Below are positions 34,024-41,562 of a stretch of 64,000 bases of DNA, piece by piece. Position 1 is the first letter of the stretch. Every line of letters begins with the position of its first letter. This DNA comes from Caulobacter henricii (GTDB taxonomy: Bacteria; Pseudomonadota; Alphaproteobacteria; Caulobacterales; Caulobacteraceae): NCBI RefSeq assembly GCF_001414055.1, contig NZ_CP013002.1, positions 992,001-1,056,000 on the forward strand, read 5' to 3'. The notes beneath the pieces are model-generated. The model made no database searches, was not told the DNA's origin, and saw only the letters and a list, made by a program, of their open reading frames with translations. The position numbers were made by a program, and so were the translations under genes.

Positions 34024-35529
34024 CTAGGCCTGGGCCACGGCCCTTTCCTTCATGTGCTTGACCATGCCGATGGCGGCCAGGGCGTAGTGCAGGCCGGCCC
34101 AGGCATAGAAGCACAGCGAGACGATGATGCCCTGCTGGCTGGAATGGGCCAGGGTGGTGCGGCAGAGATCAGCCAGTTCCGTGGGCGAACCCTTGGGGGC
34201 GACGCCGCCGGGGCAGCTGGTGGAGAAGCTGGCCGCGCCGTCCGGTCCGAACGAGCCGATCAGCGACGAGATTAGCCCGCCGGCATTCGGCGTGTTGAAA
34301 TTGTACTGCGCCAGATGGTCGATCAGCCAGCCGGTGAAGACCGGTCCGCCGCCGAGGGCGATCAGGTTCAGGAAGAAGAACAGGATGGCCGTCGCCGTGG
34401 CCCGGCGACGCGGATCGACGGAGTTCTGCACCACGCCGAAGGTCGGGGCCAGATAGACATAGTGGAAGATGCCCGGGATCAGCAGGATCAGGGCCGTGGC
34501 CTCCCAGCTGGTCTGCAGATAGGCGAGAATATAGATCGGGGTGCAGATCGTCAGGCCTATGGCCGGCGTCAGGGCGTACCACTTGGCGCTCTTCTTGCCG
34601 GCCCAGTCGCTGAGGAAGCCGCCCATCAGCGTGCCGACCCCTGCCGAGAAGCCGCCGATCAGGCCGGTGATCAGGCCCACCTGCGCCAAGTCCAGGCCAA
34701 AGGCCCGCACGAAGTAGGACGGCACGAAGGCTCCGGAGCCATAGGAGCCGAACGAGGCGATGGTCACGCCCAGCACCATATGCAGCACCGGCCATTTGGC
34801 GAACAGCACCTTGGTGACGGCCCACATCTCGCTGAACTCGGAGCGCAGGGAGAAGGCCGGCTTGGGGGGCTCGACCACCAGGTCTTCGGCCTCCAGGGGC
34901 TGTTCCTTGGCCTCGGAATGGCCGCGCGGCGGTTCCTTGACCACTAGCTTGACGATCACGGCCAGCAGGATGCCGGGCAGGCCGACGATCACGAAGGCCA
35001 CGCGCCAGCTGAACTCCTGGGCCAGCCAGCCACCGGCTACCGCGCCGAACATGGTGCCCAGCGGAATGCCGAACGAATAGATCGAGAGGGCCGTGGCCCG
35101 CTGCTTGGGGGCATAATAGTCGCTGATCAGCGAGTGGCTGGGCGGCGAGCAGCCGGCCTCGCCGATGCCGACCCCGAAACGATAGGCCGCCAGCTGGGCG
35201 AAATTGGCGGCGCTGCCGCACAGGGCGGTAAAGCCCGACCAGATGACCAGCGAGACCGAGATGATCGTCACCCGGTTCCAGCGTTCGGCGAGGCGGGCGA
35301 TCGGGATGCCCAGGATCGTATAGAGCAGGGCGAAGTACAGCCCGCCGAGCAGGCCCAGCTGGGTGTCGGTCAGCTTCAGGTCGACCTTGATGGCCTGACC
35401 GATGGTGGCGATGATCGTCCGGTCGATGAAGTTGAAGGTGTAGGTGGCGAGCAGCAGCCCCAGCACCGTGGCCTTGTAGCCGTTGGAATACAGCGGTTTG
35501 GTCCCGCTGGACGCGATCGCGTCTGCCAT
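34024..35529 (-). CDS. MFS transporter (spinster-like), first of two paralogs
   Basis: This 501-residue, twelve-helix major facilitator has the signature loops FNFIDRTIIATIGQAIK, ARLAERWNRVTII (loop 2-3) and GIGEAGCSPPSHSLISDYY. GEAGCxPxxHSLISDY motifs are typical of the spinster-related group common in sphingomonads and caulobacters. The substrate is unknown; proximity to the tyrosine cluster suggests an aromatic acid, but this is weak. It is about one-third identical by eye to the MFS protein at 35729-37063, and both have the same palindrome just upstream of the start. Confidence 0.9.
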   Translation of the reverse strand: MADAIASSGTKPLYSNGYKATVLGLLLATYTFNFIDRTIIATIGQAIKVDLKLTDTQLGLLGGLYFALLYTILGIPIARLAERWNRVTIISVSLVIWSGFTALCGSAANFAQLAAYRFGVGIGEAGCSPPSHSLISDYYAPKQRATALSIYSFGIPLGTMFGAVAGGWLAQEFSWRVAFVIVGLPGILLAVIVKLVVKEPPRGHSEAKEQPLEAEDLVVEPPKPAFSLRSEFSEMWAVTKVLFAKWPVLHMVLGVTIASFGSYGSGAFVPSYFVRAFGLDLAQVGLITGLIGGFSAGVGTLMGGFLSDWAGKKSAKWYALTPAIGLTICTPIYILAYLQTSWEATALILLIPGIFHYVYLAPTFGVVQNSVDPRRRATATAILFFFLNLIALGGGPVFTGWLIDHLAQYNFNTPNAGGLISSLIGSFGPDGAASFSTSCPGGVAPKGSPTELADLCRTTLAHSSQQGIIVSLCFYAWAGLHYALAAIGMVKHMKERAVAQA

Positions 35530-35546
35530 GCTGGCGCTCTCCCTTC

Positions 35547-35558
35547 AAACATTTGTTC
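35547..35558. promoter_or_regulatory. AAACATTTGTTC palindrome upstream of MFS gene 1
   Basis: On the plus strand AAACATTTGTTC followed by TAAT lies 18 bases upstream of the minus-strand start. The same word (GAACATTTGTTCTAAT) lies 17 bases upstream of the second MFS gene, which suggests a shared operator or core promoter. Confidence 0.45.
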
Positions 35559-35637
35559 TAATTATTGAGGGGACTGTAGACTTAACGGAACGCGCAGCGC
35601 CAGCAGGGAATTTCGGAGTGAACGGAGCGGCTCATTT

Positions 35638-35707
35638 GCCCCCTCCGAGCCCATGGCGATCTTCCCCCTTTCGGAGGAAGACGGCCGCGGAGCGACTCGA
35701 AGGGGGC
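35638..35707. repeat. REP-like compound hairpin between the MFS genes
   Basis: GCCCCCT (35638-35644) pairs with AGGGGGC (35701-35707), enclosing CTTCC...GGAAG and a GGCCGCGGAGCGAC segment. The same style of element (GGAAGAnGG...CGGAGCG...GGGGG) is common in caulobacter intergenic regions. It follows the stop of neither gene closely enough to be a clear terminator. Confidence 0.55.
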
Positions 35708-35728
35708 AGGTCTTGCGGGTGTCAGCCC

Positions 35729-37063
35729 CTAGGCCACCATGTCCTCGCGGATGGTCTTGCGGGCCTGCCAGAACAGGGCGAACGAAATCAGCCCCAGCAG
35801 GGACGAGATGATCAGGGCCCACTGCACGCCCTTGGCTGCGCCCATGCCGAGCGGCCCGGCGAAGATGTCACTGATCGCACCCACCAGCAGCGGTCCGAAG
35901 CCCAGGCCGATCAGGTTGATGATCAGCAGCAGCACCGCAGCCGAGGTCGCGCGCATGGCCGGATCGACGATGCTCTGGGCGGTGGCATAGACCGGTCCGT
36001 ACCAGAGGGTGCCGAGCAGGGTCGGCAGGGTCAGGATGATAAGGGCGGGCAGGGCGGTCGGCATGCAGACCGCCAGGATATAGAGCGGAATCCCGGCCAG
36101 GGAGGCGATGGCCGGCACGATCACATAGGCCCGCAGGTCCTTGGCCCCGAGGCGATCGGCCAGGACACCGCCCAGCCAGGCCCCGATGACCCCGGCCGAG
36201 CCGCCCATCAGGCCGAGGGCCAGGCCCAGGAAGCCCGCCGACTTCAGGCCGAAGACACTGGCCAGGCTGGCCAGTTCCGCCGCGTGGTTGCGGAAGAAGT
36301 ACGAGGCGACGAACGGGGCCTGGCCGTAGCCGATGAAGGCCTTGACCGCCGCCGCCAGGGCCACCAGCCAGAAGGTTTTCTTGGTCGCCAGAACCGCCAG
36401 GGCGGCTCCGAAGCTGATCTGCTGGGCGGCACGGGCGGCGATATCGGCGGCCAGCTGGCGGCGCGGCTCGATCAGGGTGAAGGCCGCGACCAGGGCAAAC
36501 AGCACACCCGGCGCACCGGCGACCATGAAGGCGACCCGCCAGCCATAGGCATCGGCCACCAGTCCGCCCATGGCCATGCCGACCAGGGTCCCCAGGGGTG
36601 TGCCGATCGAATAGAAGGCGATGGCGCTGGCCCGCTTTTCCTTGGGCACATAGTCACTGATCAGCGAATGGGCTGCCGGGGTGCAGCCGGCCTCGCCGAC
36701 GCCCACCCCGATGCGGGCCAGGATCAGATGCCAGAAGTTCTGGGCGAAGCCGCAAAGCACGGTGAAGCCGCTCCAGACGGCCACCGAGGTCGCAATGATC
36801 ATCGGCCGGTTCTTGCGCTCGGCGATGCGGGCGATCGGAATGCCCAGCACGGTATAGAAGACGGCGAAGGCCAGGCCGGTCATCATGCCCAGCTGCCAGT
36901 CCGCCAGGCCCAGCTCCTGCTTGATCGGCTCGGCCAGAATATTGACCACCTGCCGATCGAGGAAGTTCAAGGTGTAGATGATCAACAGCACCCAGAGGGC
37001 GTAGCGGCGATAGCCGGTCGAGACGGGGTTGATAACCGGCGACGGTGTGGCCGTGTCTGCCAT
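35729..37063 (-). CDS. MFS transporter (spinster-like), second paralog
   Basis: This 444-residue, twelve-helix major facilitator is a paralog of the preceding protein: YTLNFLDRQVVNILAEPIK, GIPIARIAERKNRPMII, GVGEAGCTPAAHSLISDYVP. It is shorter mainly at the C-terminus. The substrate is unknown. GGGAG precedes the start codon, and the shared palindrome lies immediately before that. The pair suggests a duplication followed by divergence for related substrates. Confidence 0.9.
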   Translation of the reverse strand: MADTATPSPVINPVSTGYRRYALWVLLIIYTLNFLDRQVVNILAEPIKQELGLADWQLGMMTGLAFAVFYTVLGIPIARIAERKNRPMIIATSVAVWSGFTVLCGFAQNFWHLILARIGVGVGEAGCTPAAHSLISDYVPKEKRASAIAFYSIGTPLGTLVGMAMGGLVADAYGWRVAFMVAGAPGVLFALVAAFTLIEPRRQLAADIAARAAQQISFGAALAVLATKKTFWLVALAAAVKAFIGYGQAPFVASYFFRNHAAELASLASVFGLKSAGFLGLALGLMGGSAGVIGAWLGGVLADRLGAKDLRAYVIVPAIASLAGIPLYILAVCMPTALPALIILTLPTLLGTLWYGPVYATAQSIVDPAMRATSAAVLLLIINLIGLGFGPLLVGAISDIFAGPLGMGAAKGVQWALIISSLLGLISFALFWQARKTIREDMVA

Positions 37064-37079
37064 GGGCGTCTGCTCCCTC

Positions 37080-37091
37080 GAACATTTGTTC
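37080..37091. promoter_or_regulatory. GAACATTTGTTC palindrome upstream of MFS gene 2
   Basis: GAACA-TT-TGTTC is a near-perfect 12-bp palindrome, 17 bases upstream of the minus-strand MFS start. It matches the element at 35547-35558, including the flanking TAAT and upstream CCCTC/CCCTT. Confidence 0.45.
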
Positions 37092-37162
37092 TAATCGTTG
37101 TGGCGACTTTAGACGCAGGTTAAGCGACCTGACTACCCGCCATTTTCCGCAGGACTACGCTC

Positions 37163-37792
37163 ATGGAACTCGTCATCGGCACCAAGAAATGGTCGACCTG
37201 GTCGCTGCGTCCGTGGCTGGTGCTCAAGCGTCTGGGCGTGCCGTTCACCGAGACCCTGGTCGCGCTGCGTCAGGCCGAGATCACGGCGGCGGCCCTGGCC
37301 CAGAGCTCGCCCAGCGCCCTGGCCCCGGCGCTGAAGGACGGCGACCTGGTGATCTGGGACTCGCTGGCGATCTGCGAATATCTGGCCGAAATGTATCCCG
37401 ACGCCGGGCTGTGGCCGGCCGATGCGGCACTGCGGGCCCTGGGACGGGCGGCGACCGCAGAGATGCATTCGGGCTTCACGGCCCTGCGCAGCGAATGCCC
37501 GATGGCCCTGGACGAGACGCCGCGCACGGTTGAGCTCTCAGAGGCCACCCGGAAGAACGTGCGCCGCATCACCGCCCTGTGGAACGACCTGCTGGCCCGC
37601 TCGGGCGGTCCGTTCCTGCTGGGCGACTGGTCGATCGCCGACGCCTTCTACACCCCCGTGGCGACGCGGTTCCGGACCTATGGCATCGCGCTGTCGGCAT
37701 ATGGCGATGCCGGGGCCGCTCAGGCCTATTGTGATCGGTTGCTGCAGACGCCGGAGTATCTGGCCTGGGAGCGGGGCGCGCTGGCGGAGTAG
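37163..37792 (+). CDS. glutathione S-transferase family protein
   Basis: This 209-residue protein has a thioredoxin-like N-terminal domain (ELVIGTKKWSTWSLRPWLVLK, DSLAICEYLAEMYP with the gamma-glutamyl Ser/Asp site) and an all-helical C-terminal domain (GDWSIADAFYTPVATRF). The pathway needs a maleylacetoacetate isomerase, a zeta-class GST, and this is the only GST nearby. However, the N-terminal motif is not the zeta SSCSxRVRIAL type, so the assignment to that step is open. Its last 94 bases are duplicated at 38765-38858. Confidence 0.88.
   Translation: MELVIGTKKWSTWSLRPWLVLKRLGVPFTETLVALRQAEITAAALAQSSPSALAPALKDGDLVIWDSLAICEYLAEMYPDAGLWPADAALRALGRAATAEMHSGFTALRSECPMALDETPRTVELSEATRKNVRRITALWNDLLARSGGPFLLGDWSIADAFYTPVATRFRTYGIALSAYGDAGAAQAYCDRLLQTPEYLAWERGALAE
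37699..37792 (+). repeat. direct repeat DR1: 3' end of the GST gene
   Basis: These 94 bases up to and including the GST stop codon recur at 38765-38858 with six mismatches by my count. The two copies flank the low-GC sulfotransferase segment. Confidence 0.9.
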
Positions 37793-37984
37793 TATAGGCA
37801 CTGCGCTGTTGCTCCTGAAATCTTGTGCTTTCAGGGTTTGTGAAATAGCTGATACGGAAATTATTTGGTGGTTATTGCCACTAGATCAGGTGGCAAAAAT
37901 AATTGTCTAGCGGCTCTGTGGCTGCCAATTATTGCCGAGATAGTGGCTTGTAGCTCTTGTCTAGAGTTTTTGAGTTAGAGCGTT
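37793..37984 (+). promoter_or_regulatory. AT-rich leader of the sulfotransferase gene
   Basis: This 192-bp stretch is much richer in A+T than the rest of the window. It contains a hairpin TTGCCAC (37875-37881) with GTGGCAA (37890-37896), flanked by A/T-rich complementary runs. No ORF is credible here. It probably carries the promoter of the sulfotransferase gene and looks foreign. Confidence 0.45.
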
Positions 37985-38764
37985 ATGGTTGTGAGTGATT
38001 TTCCGGATCGAATAGTTTTTGTGGGTGGTGCTCCTCGATCAGGGACAAGCGTGGCGCACGCTCTGCTTTGCACCGCTCCGGACGTCGGTCACTACCATCC
38101 TGAGGTCAGCTTTTTCCGTGGGTACATGACCGCCTACAGAAACGGCAAGGCGTCTTGGGCGGGTCACACCCGCGCCTATTTTAAGGATCTCGCTGAATTT
38201 CAGGACATGTCCCGCACGATTACGGACATCGCTTTAAGGCATGTTTGGCGCGTCGTTGGGGGCAAGCGCACACTCTGCGTCAAGGACCCCCATCTCACAC
38301 CCTTCTTTCCGGATCTGCATGAATTGTATCCGACCAAAGCTCGGTTCGTGACGATCTGCCGGAACCCGTTGTCCGTGGTCCGATCCCGTCAGGCGGTACA
38401 CGAAAAATCCGGTGCTAGCCGCCCCTACTCGCAGGACGACGTGGCCGCAGTTTGCCGGGAATACCTGGGCTATTACGCAGCGGTGCTACGGCATGATTTC
38501 CAGGGCCAGCACCAGCTGGTTCGGTATGAGGACCTCGACGCCCCACACATTCACGCCTCACTGGCGACCTTGATGGGCGTCCCTGGGTTCGACCTAACGC
38601 GGCTCTGGTCCTCAGCGGCCCCTCGTCCGGTTCCTGATATCTGGGGTACGGAGAAACACTTGGGCCCGCTCAACCTGAATCCCAGGCTCCCGCCCCTCCG
38701 GGCCGACTGGGAAGCGACCGCCAGATCAATCTGCGCGCCGATCATGGCCAGGCTCGGTTACTGA
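37985..38764 (+). CDS. sulfotransferase family protein, probably horizontally acquired
   Basis: This 259-residue protein has the P-loop-like 5'-phosphosulfate-binding motif GGAPRSGTSVAHAL at about residues 14-27 and the 3'-phosphate motif CRNPLSVVRSRQ at about residues 119-130. KDPHLTPFFPDLHELYP lies between them. Such enzymes transfer sulfate from PAPS to carbohydrates or other acceptors. The acceptor is unknown; surface glycans are the usual target. Lower GC, weaker codon bias, an AT-rich leader and flanking copies of the GST 3' end all point to acquisition as a cassette. Confidence 0.85.
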   Translation: MVVSDFPDRIVFVGGAPRSGTSVAHALLCTAPDVGHYHPEVSFFRGYMTAYRNGKASWAGHTRAYFKDLAEFQDMSRTITDIALRHVWRVVGGKRTLCVKDPHLTPFFPDLHELYPTKARFVTICRNPLSVVRSRQAVHEKSGASRPYSQDDVAAVCREYLGYYAAVLRHDFQGQHQLVRYEDLDAPHIHASLATLMGVPGFDLTRLWSSAAPRPVPDIWGTEKHLGPLNLNPRLPPLRADWEATARSICAPIMARLGY

Positions 38765-38858
38765 ATACGGCGATATCGGGGCCGCTCAGGCCTATTGTGA
38801 TCGGTTGCTTCAGACGCCGGAGTATCTGGCTTGGGAGCGGGACGCGCTGGCGGAGTAG
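38765..38858 (+). pseudogene. duplicated 3' fragment of the GST gene (DR2)
   Basis: This segment is about 94% identical to 37699-37792 and encodes the same last 30 residues (…YCDRLLQTPEYLAWER…) with a stop. It begins directly after the sulfotransferase stop codon and has no start of its own. Either it is the original GST end displaced by an insertion that restored the gene, or the remnant of a tandem GST duplication. Confidence 0.88.
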
Positions 38859-38897
38859 GGGCGCGCTGCCTCCGGCCGATGCCGCAGGCCCCCTCCT

Positions 38898-38935
38898 GAC
38901 CTGCTCCGCAGGTCGTCCTCCCCCCTGCGGGGGGA
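38898..38935. repeat. REP-like double hairpin
   Basis: GACCTGC (38898-38904) pairs with GCAGGTC (38908-38914), and TCCCCCC (38919-38925) with GGGGGGA (38929-38935). This is a typical two-hairpin intergenic repeat. From here to about 39195 I see no gene or other structure. Confidence 0.65.
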
Positions 38936-39194
38936 AGATGGGTCCGCAGCAGCCAGTAGGGGGCAAGTACGGGGATTGGGCTCGATCTGTACTCGGCGTT
39001 TCCCGTACAAACTCAAGTCCAATCAACCCCTTGCAATAAGTCGGAGCGCGCCAATCCTCCGCGCTCAATTCACCCGCATAATCAGTCTCACCTGACAGCA
39101 CGGGAAGGGCGTCCGGCCGGCGACCAGAGACGGCTGTCAGGGGGGATCGCGCGGGGCCACCGGTCGGACGAATGTCCGTGCCGGCGCGCTTAAT

Positions 39195-39515
39195 GCGAGG
39201 GCGGGGGACGTAAACCCGCCTATCGGGGGCAAGCCAAGGCCTCCGCCCGTCCGAAGGTTCGCTCCGGGTCCCTCCGGAATCGGCGTGGCTGCAGCCAGAG
39301 GCTCAAGTCCGTCGCGAGGAGGACAAGGCCCGGGTGGGGTGAAGGGTTGAACCAGACCCGCGCGCCCCGGCCAGAGGGATAACGGTCACGCGGAGCGTTC
39401 GTCTTCGTCGAAACGGTACTTATTCAAACTCACATCCGGGCGAGGCCCGGACGCTCCGCAGCCCTTCCCACACCTTCAGCGGTCATCCGCGTGAAGCGGC
39501 GAAGCCGTGTCCGGG
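39195..39515 (+). ncRNA. candidate structured RNA, copy B (unknown class)
   Basis: This is the second copy of the element at 18615-18925. P1 is GGGCGGG (39199-39205) with CCCGCCT (39215-39221); P2 is CGGGGGC (39224-39230) with GCCTCCG (39239-39245); P3 is CCGGG (39264-39268) with TCCGG (39273-39277). The terminal hairpin CTTCA-GCGG-tcat-CCGC-g-TGAAG differs in sequence from copy A but keeps its place. The segment between P3 and the final hairpins, including GGGTGGGGTGAAGGGTTGAA and GAGGGATAAC, is nearly identical in both. It lies upstream of the FAD-enzyme operon in the same direction. Confidence 0.5.
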
Positions 39516-39628
39516 ACTCGCCGCGACTGAAGGGCTCCGATTCACAATTAACCGCGATTCACCATGTCTGGCGCCCCAGCCTTAACCAAGCGCCGCCATT
39601 CTGGCTTTGAAACGGGATGGGAAGAGTC

Positions 39629-41131
39629 ATGGCGCAGCACGTCGAAACCCTGGTGATCGGAGCGGGCCCCGCAGGCCTCACCACCGCTTACACCCTGGCC
39701 AAGGCCGGACGGGGCGTGACCGTGCTCGAGATGGACCCGGTCTATGTCGGCGGCATCAGCCGTACGGTCGACTACAAGGGCTTCAAGTTCGACATCGGCG
39801 GCCACCGGTTCTTCTCGAAGTCCAAGGAGGTGGTCGACCTCTGGAACGAGATCCTGCCCGACGACTTCATCGACCGGCCACGCCTGTCGCGCATCTATTA
39901 TCGCGAGAAGTTCTACGCCTATCCGCTGAAGGCCTTCGAGGCCCTGGCCAATCTGGGCATCTGGACGGCGACCCAGTGCATGGCCTCGTTCGGCTGGGCC
40001 AAGGCGCGTCCGATCAAGGATCCGACCACCTTCCACCAGTGGGTACGTAACCAGTTCGGCGAGAAGCTGTTCTCGATCTTCTTCAAGACCTACACCGAGA
40101 AGGTGTGGGGCATGAGCTGCGACGAGATCTCGGCAGACTGGGCCAGCCAGCGCATCAAGGGCCTGGATCTGGCCGCCGCCATCATCGACGGCGTCAAGCG
40201 CTCGCTGGGCGTCCGCGCCAAGGTTACGGCCGAGGGCGCGCCCAAGACCCTGATCGAAAGCTTCCGCTATCCCCGCAAAGGCCCCGGCATGATGTGGGAG
40301 GCCTGCGCCGACAAGATCCTGGCCCTGGGCGGCCAGCTGCGCATGGGCCGCAAGGTCGAGGGTCTGCACTATGACAAGGTCACCCGTCTCTGGACCGTTG
40401 ACGTCACCCGCGCCGACGGCACGAAGGAGACCTATACTGCCGATGACGTGGTCTCCTCGGCCCCGCTGCGCGAGCTGATGCAGGCCGTGTCGCCCACGCC
40501 GATCAGCCTGTTCCATGCCGGTGAGCTGATGTACCGCGACTTCATCACCGTGGTCCTGATCGGCAAGCCGCAAAAGGAACTGCCCGACAACTGGATCTAT
40601 ATCCACGACCCGTCGGTGAAGGTCGGCCGGGTCCAGAACTTCCGCTCCTGGTCGCCGGAAATGATCCCCGACGGTGTCTCGACCTGCCTGGGCCTGGAAT
40701 ATTTCTGCTTCGAGGGCGACGGCCTGTGGATCAGCAAGGACGAAGACCTGGTCGCCCAGGCCAAGCGCGAGATCGCCAAGATCGGCCTGATGAACCCCGA
40801 TGAGGTCTATGACGCCTGCGTGGTGCGCCAGCACAAGGCCTACCCGGTCTATGACGACAGCTATGCCGAACACATCAGGATGATCCGCCTTGATCTGAAG
40901 ATGCACTTCCCGGGCCTGCATCTGGTCGGCCGCAACGGCATGCACAAGTACAACAACCAGGACCACGCCATGATGACCGGCCTGCTGACGGCCGAGAACA
41001 TCATTGCCGGCGAGACGATCCACGACGTCTGGGACGTCAACGAAGACGCCGAGTATGGCGAGGCCGGTGTCTCGGGGGCTCGCGAGGCCCTGTCCAGCGT
41101 CCGCGCGGTGCCGCAAAAGGTTGCCGCCTGA
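39629..41131 (+). CDS. FAD-dependent oxidoreductase, UDP-galactopyranose-mutase-like
   Basis: The ATG at 39629 (MAQHVETLVIG) has GGAAGAG just upstream and gives 500 residues; an ATG four codons earlier is also possible. The N-terminal Rossmann site GAGPAGLTTAYTLAKAG is followed by GGISRTVDYKGFKFDIGGH and RFFSKSKEV, a block seen in amine-oxidase/UGM-like flavoproteins linked to polysaccharide loci. The C-terminal FAD site is FPGLHLVGRNGMHKYNNQDH. Two bases separate it from the GtrA gene, so a role in making or remodelling a glycan or glycolipid is likely. Confidence 0.85.
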   Translation: MAQHVETLVIGAGPAGLTTAYTLAKAGRGVTVLEMDPVYVGGISRTVDYKGFKFDIGGHRFFSKSKEVVDLWNEILPDDFIDRPRLSRIYYREKFYAYPLKAFEALANLGIWTATQCMASFGWAKARPIKDPTTFHQWVRNQFGEKLFSIFFKTYTEKVWGMSCDEISADWASQRIKGLDLAAAIIDGVKRSLGVRAKVTAEGAPKTLIESFRYPRKGPGMMWEACADKILALGGQLRMGRKVEGLHYDKVTRLWTVDVTRADGTKETYTADDVVSSAPLRELMQAVSPTPISLFHAGELMYRDFITVVLIGKPQKELPDNWIYIHDPSVKVGRVQNFRSWSPEMIPDGVSTCLGLEYFCFEGDGLWISKDEDLVAQAKREIAKIGLMNPDEVYDACVVRQHKAYPVYDDSYAEHIRMIRLDLKMHFPGLHLVGRNGMHKYNNQDHAMMTGLLTAENIIAGETIHDVWDVNEDAEYGEAGVSGAREALSSVRAVPQKVAA

Positions 41132-41133
41132 GC

Positions 41134-41562
41134 ATGAGCCTGGTCCGCGAGCTCTGGCTTCGGCTGCCGGTCGGCCTGCGGGAACTGGGCCTTTACGGCC
41201 TGGCCAGCGCCGCGGCCCTGGCGGTGGACTGGGGCCTGCTGCTGGTTCTGCACGGGGCGGGCCTGAACTATCTGGCGGCTGCAGCCATCGGCTTTTCCGT
41301 CGGCATCGGGGTCACCTATGGGCTCAGCGTGTCGGTCGTTTTCCGCCATCGTCCGATTGCTGATCGCCGACGCGAGTTTGCCGGCTTCCTGGGCGTCGGC
41401 CTGGCGGGCCTGATCCTGACCCAGCTGCTGATGGCCCTCTGGGTCGAGCAGCTGCATCTCGCCCCGGGCCTGGCCAAGATCCCGACGGCGGGGCTGGTCT
41501 TCGTGTTCAACTTCATCGTCCGGCGGGCGCTGCTGTTCCGCGCCCCACGCTCCGCGGCGTGA
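41134..41562 (+). CDS. GtrA-family membrane protein
   Basis: This 142-residue protein has four membrane segments and the GtrA pattern (LGLYGLASAAALAVDWGLLL, AAAIGFSVGIGVTYGLSVSVVF, C-terminal VFVFNFIVRRALLF). GtrA proteins are thought to flip or present polyprenyl-linked sugars. It overlaps the next gene (GTGA), forming a three-gene operon with the FAD enzyme. Confidence 0.9.
   Translation: MSLVRELWLRLPVGLRELGLYGLASAAALAVDWGLLLVLHGAGLNYLAAAAIGFSVGIGVTYGLSVSVVFRHRPIADRRREFAGFLGVGLAGLILTQLLMALWVEQLHLAPGLAKIPTAGLVFVFNFIVRRALLFRAPRSAA

Noticed and set aside
37080..37091. SOS (LexA) box, since GAACATTTGTTC resembles the Gram-positive LexA site
   Set aside because: Alphaproteobacterial LexA binds GTTC-N7-GTTC, and the downstream genes are MFS carriers, not DNA-repair genes.
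38859..39194. tRNA or phage attachment site next to the GST duplication
   Set aside because: No tRNA-like cloverleaf, integrase gene or tRNA 3' end is visible; the duplicated target is a protein-coding 3' end.
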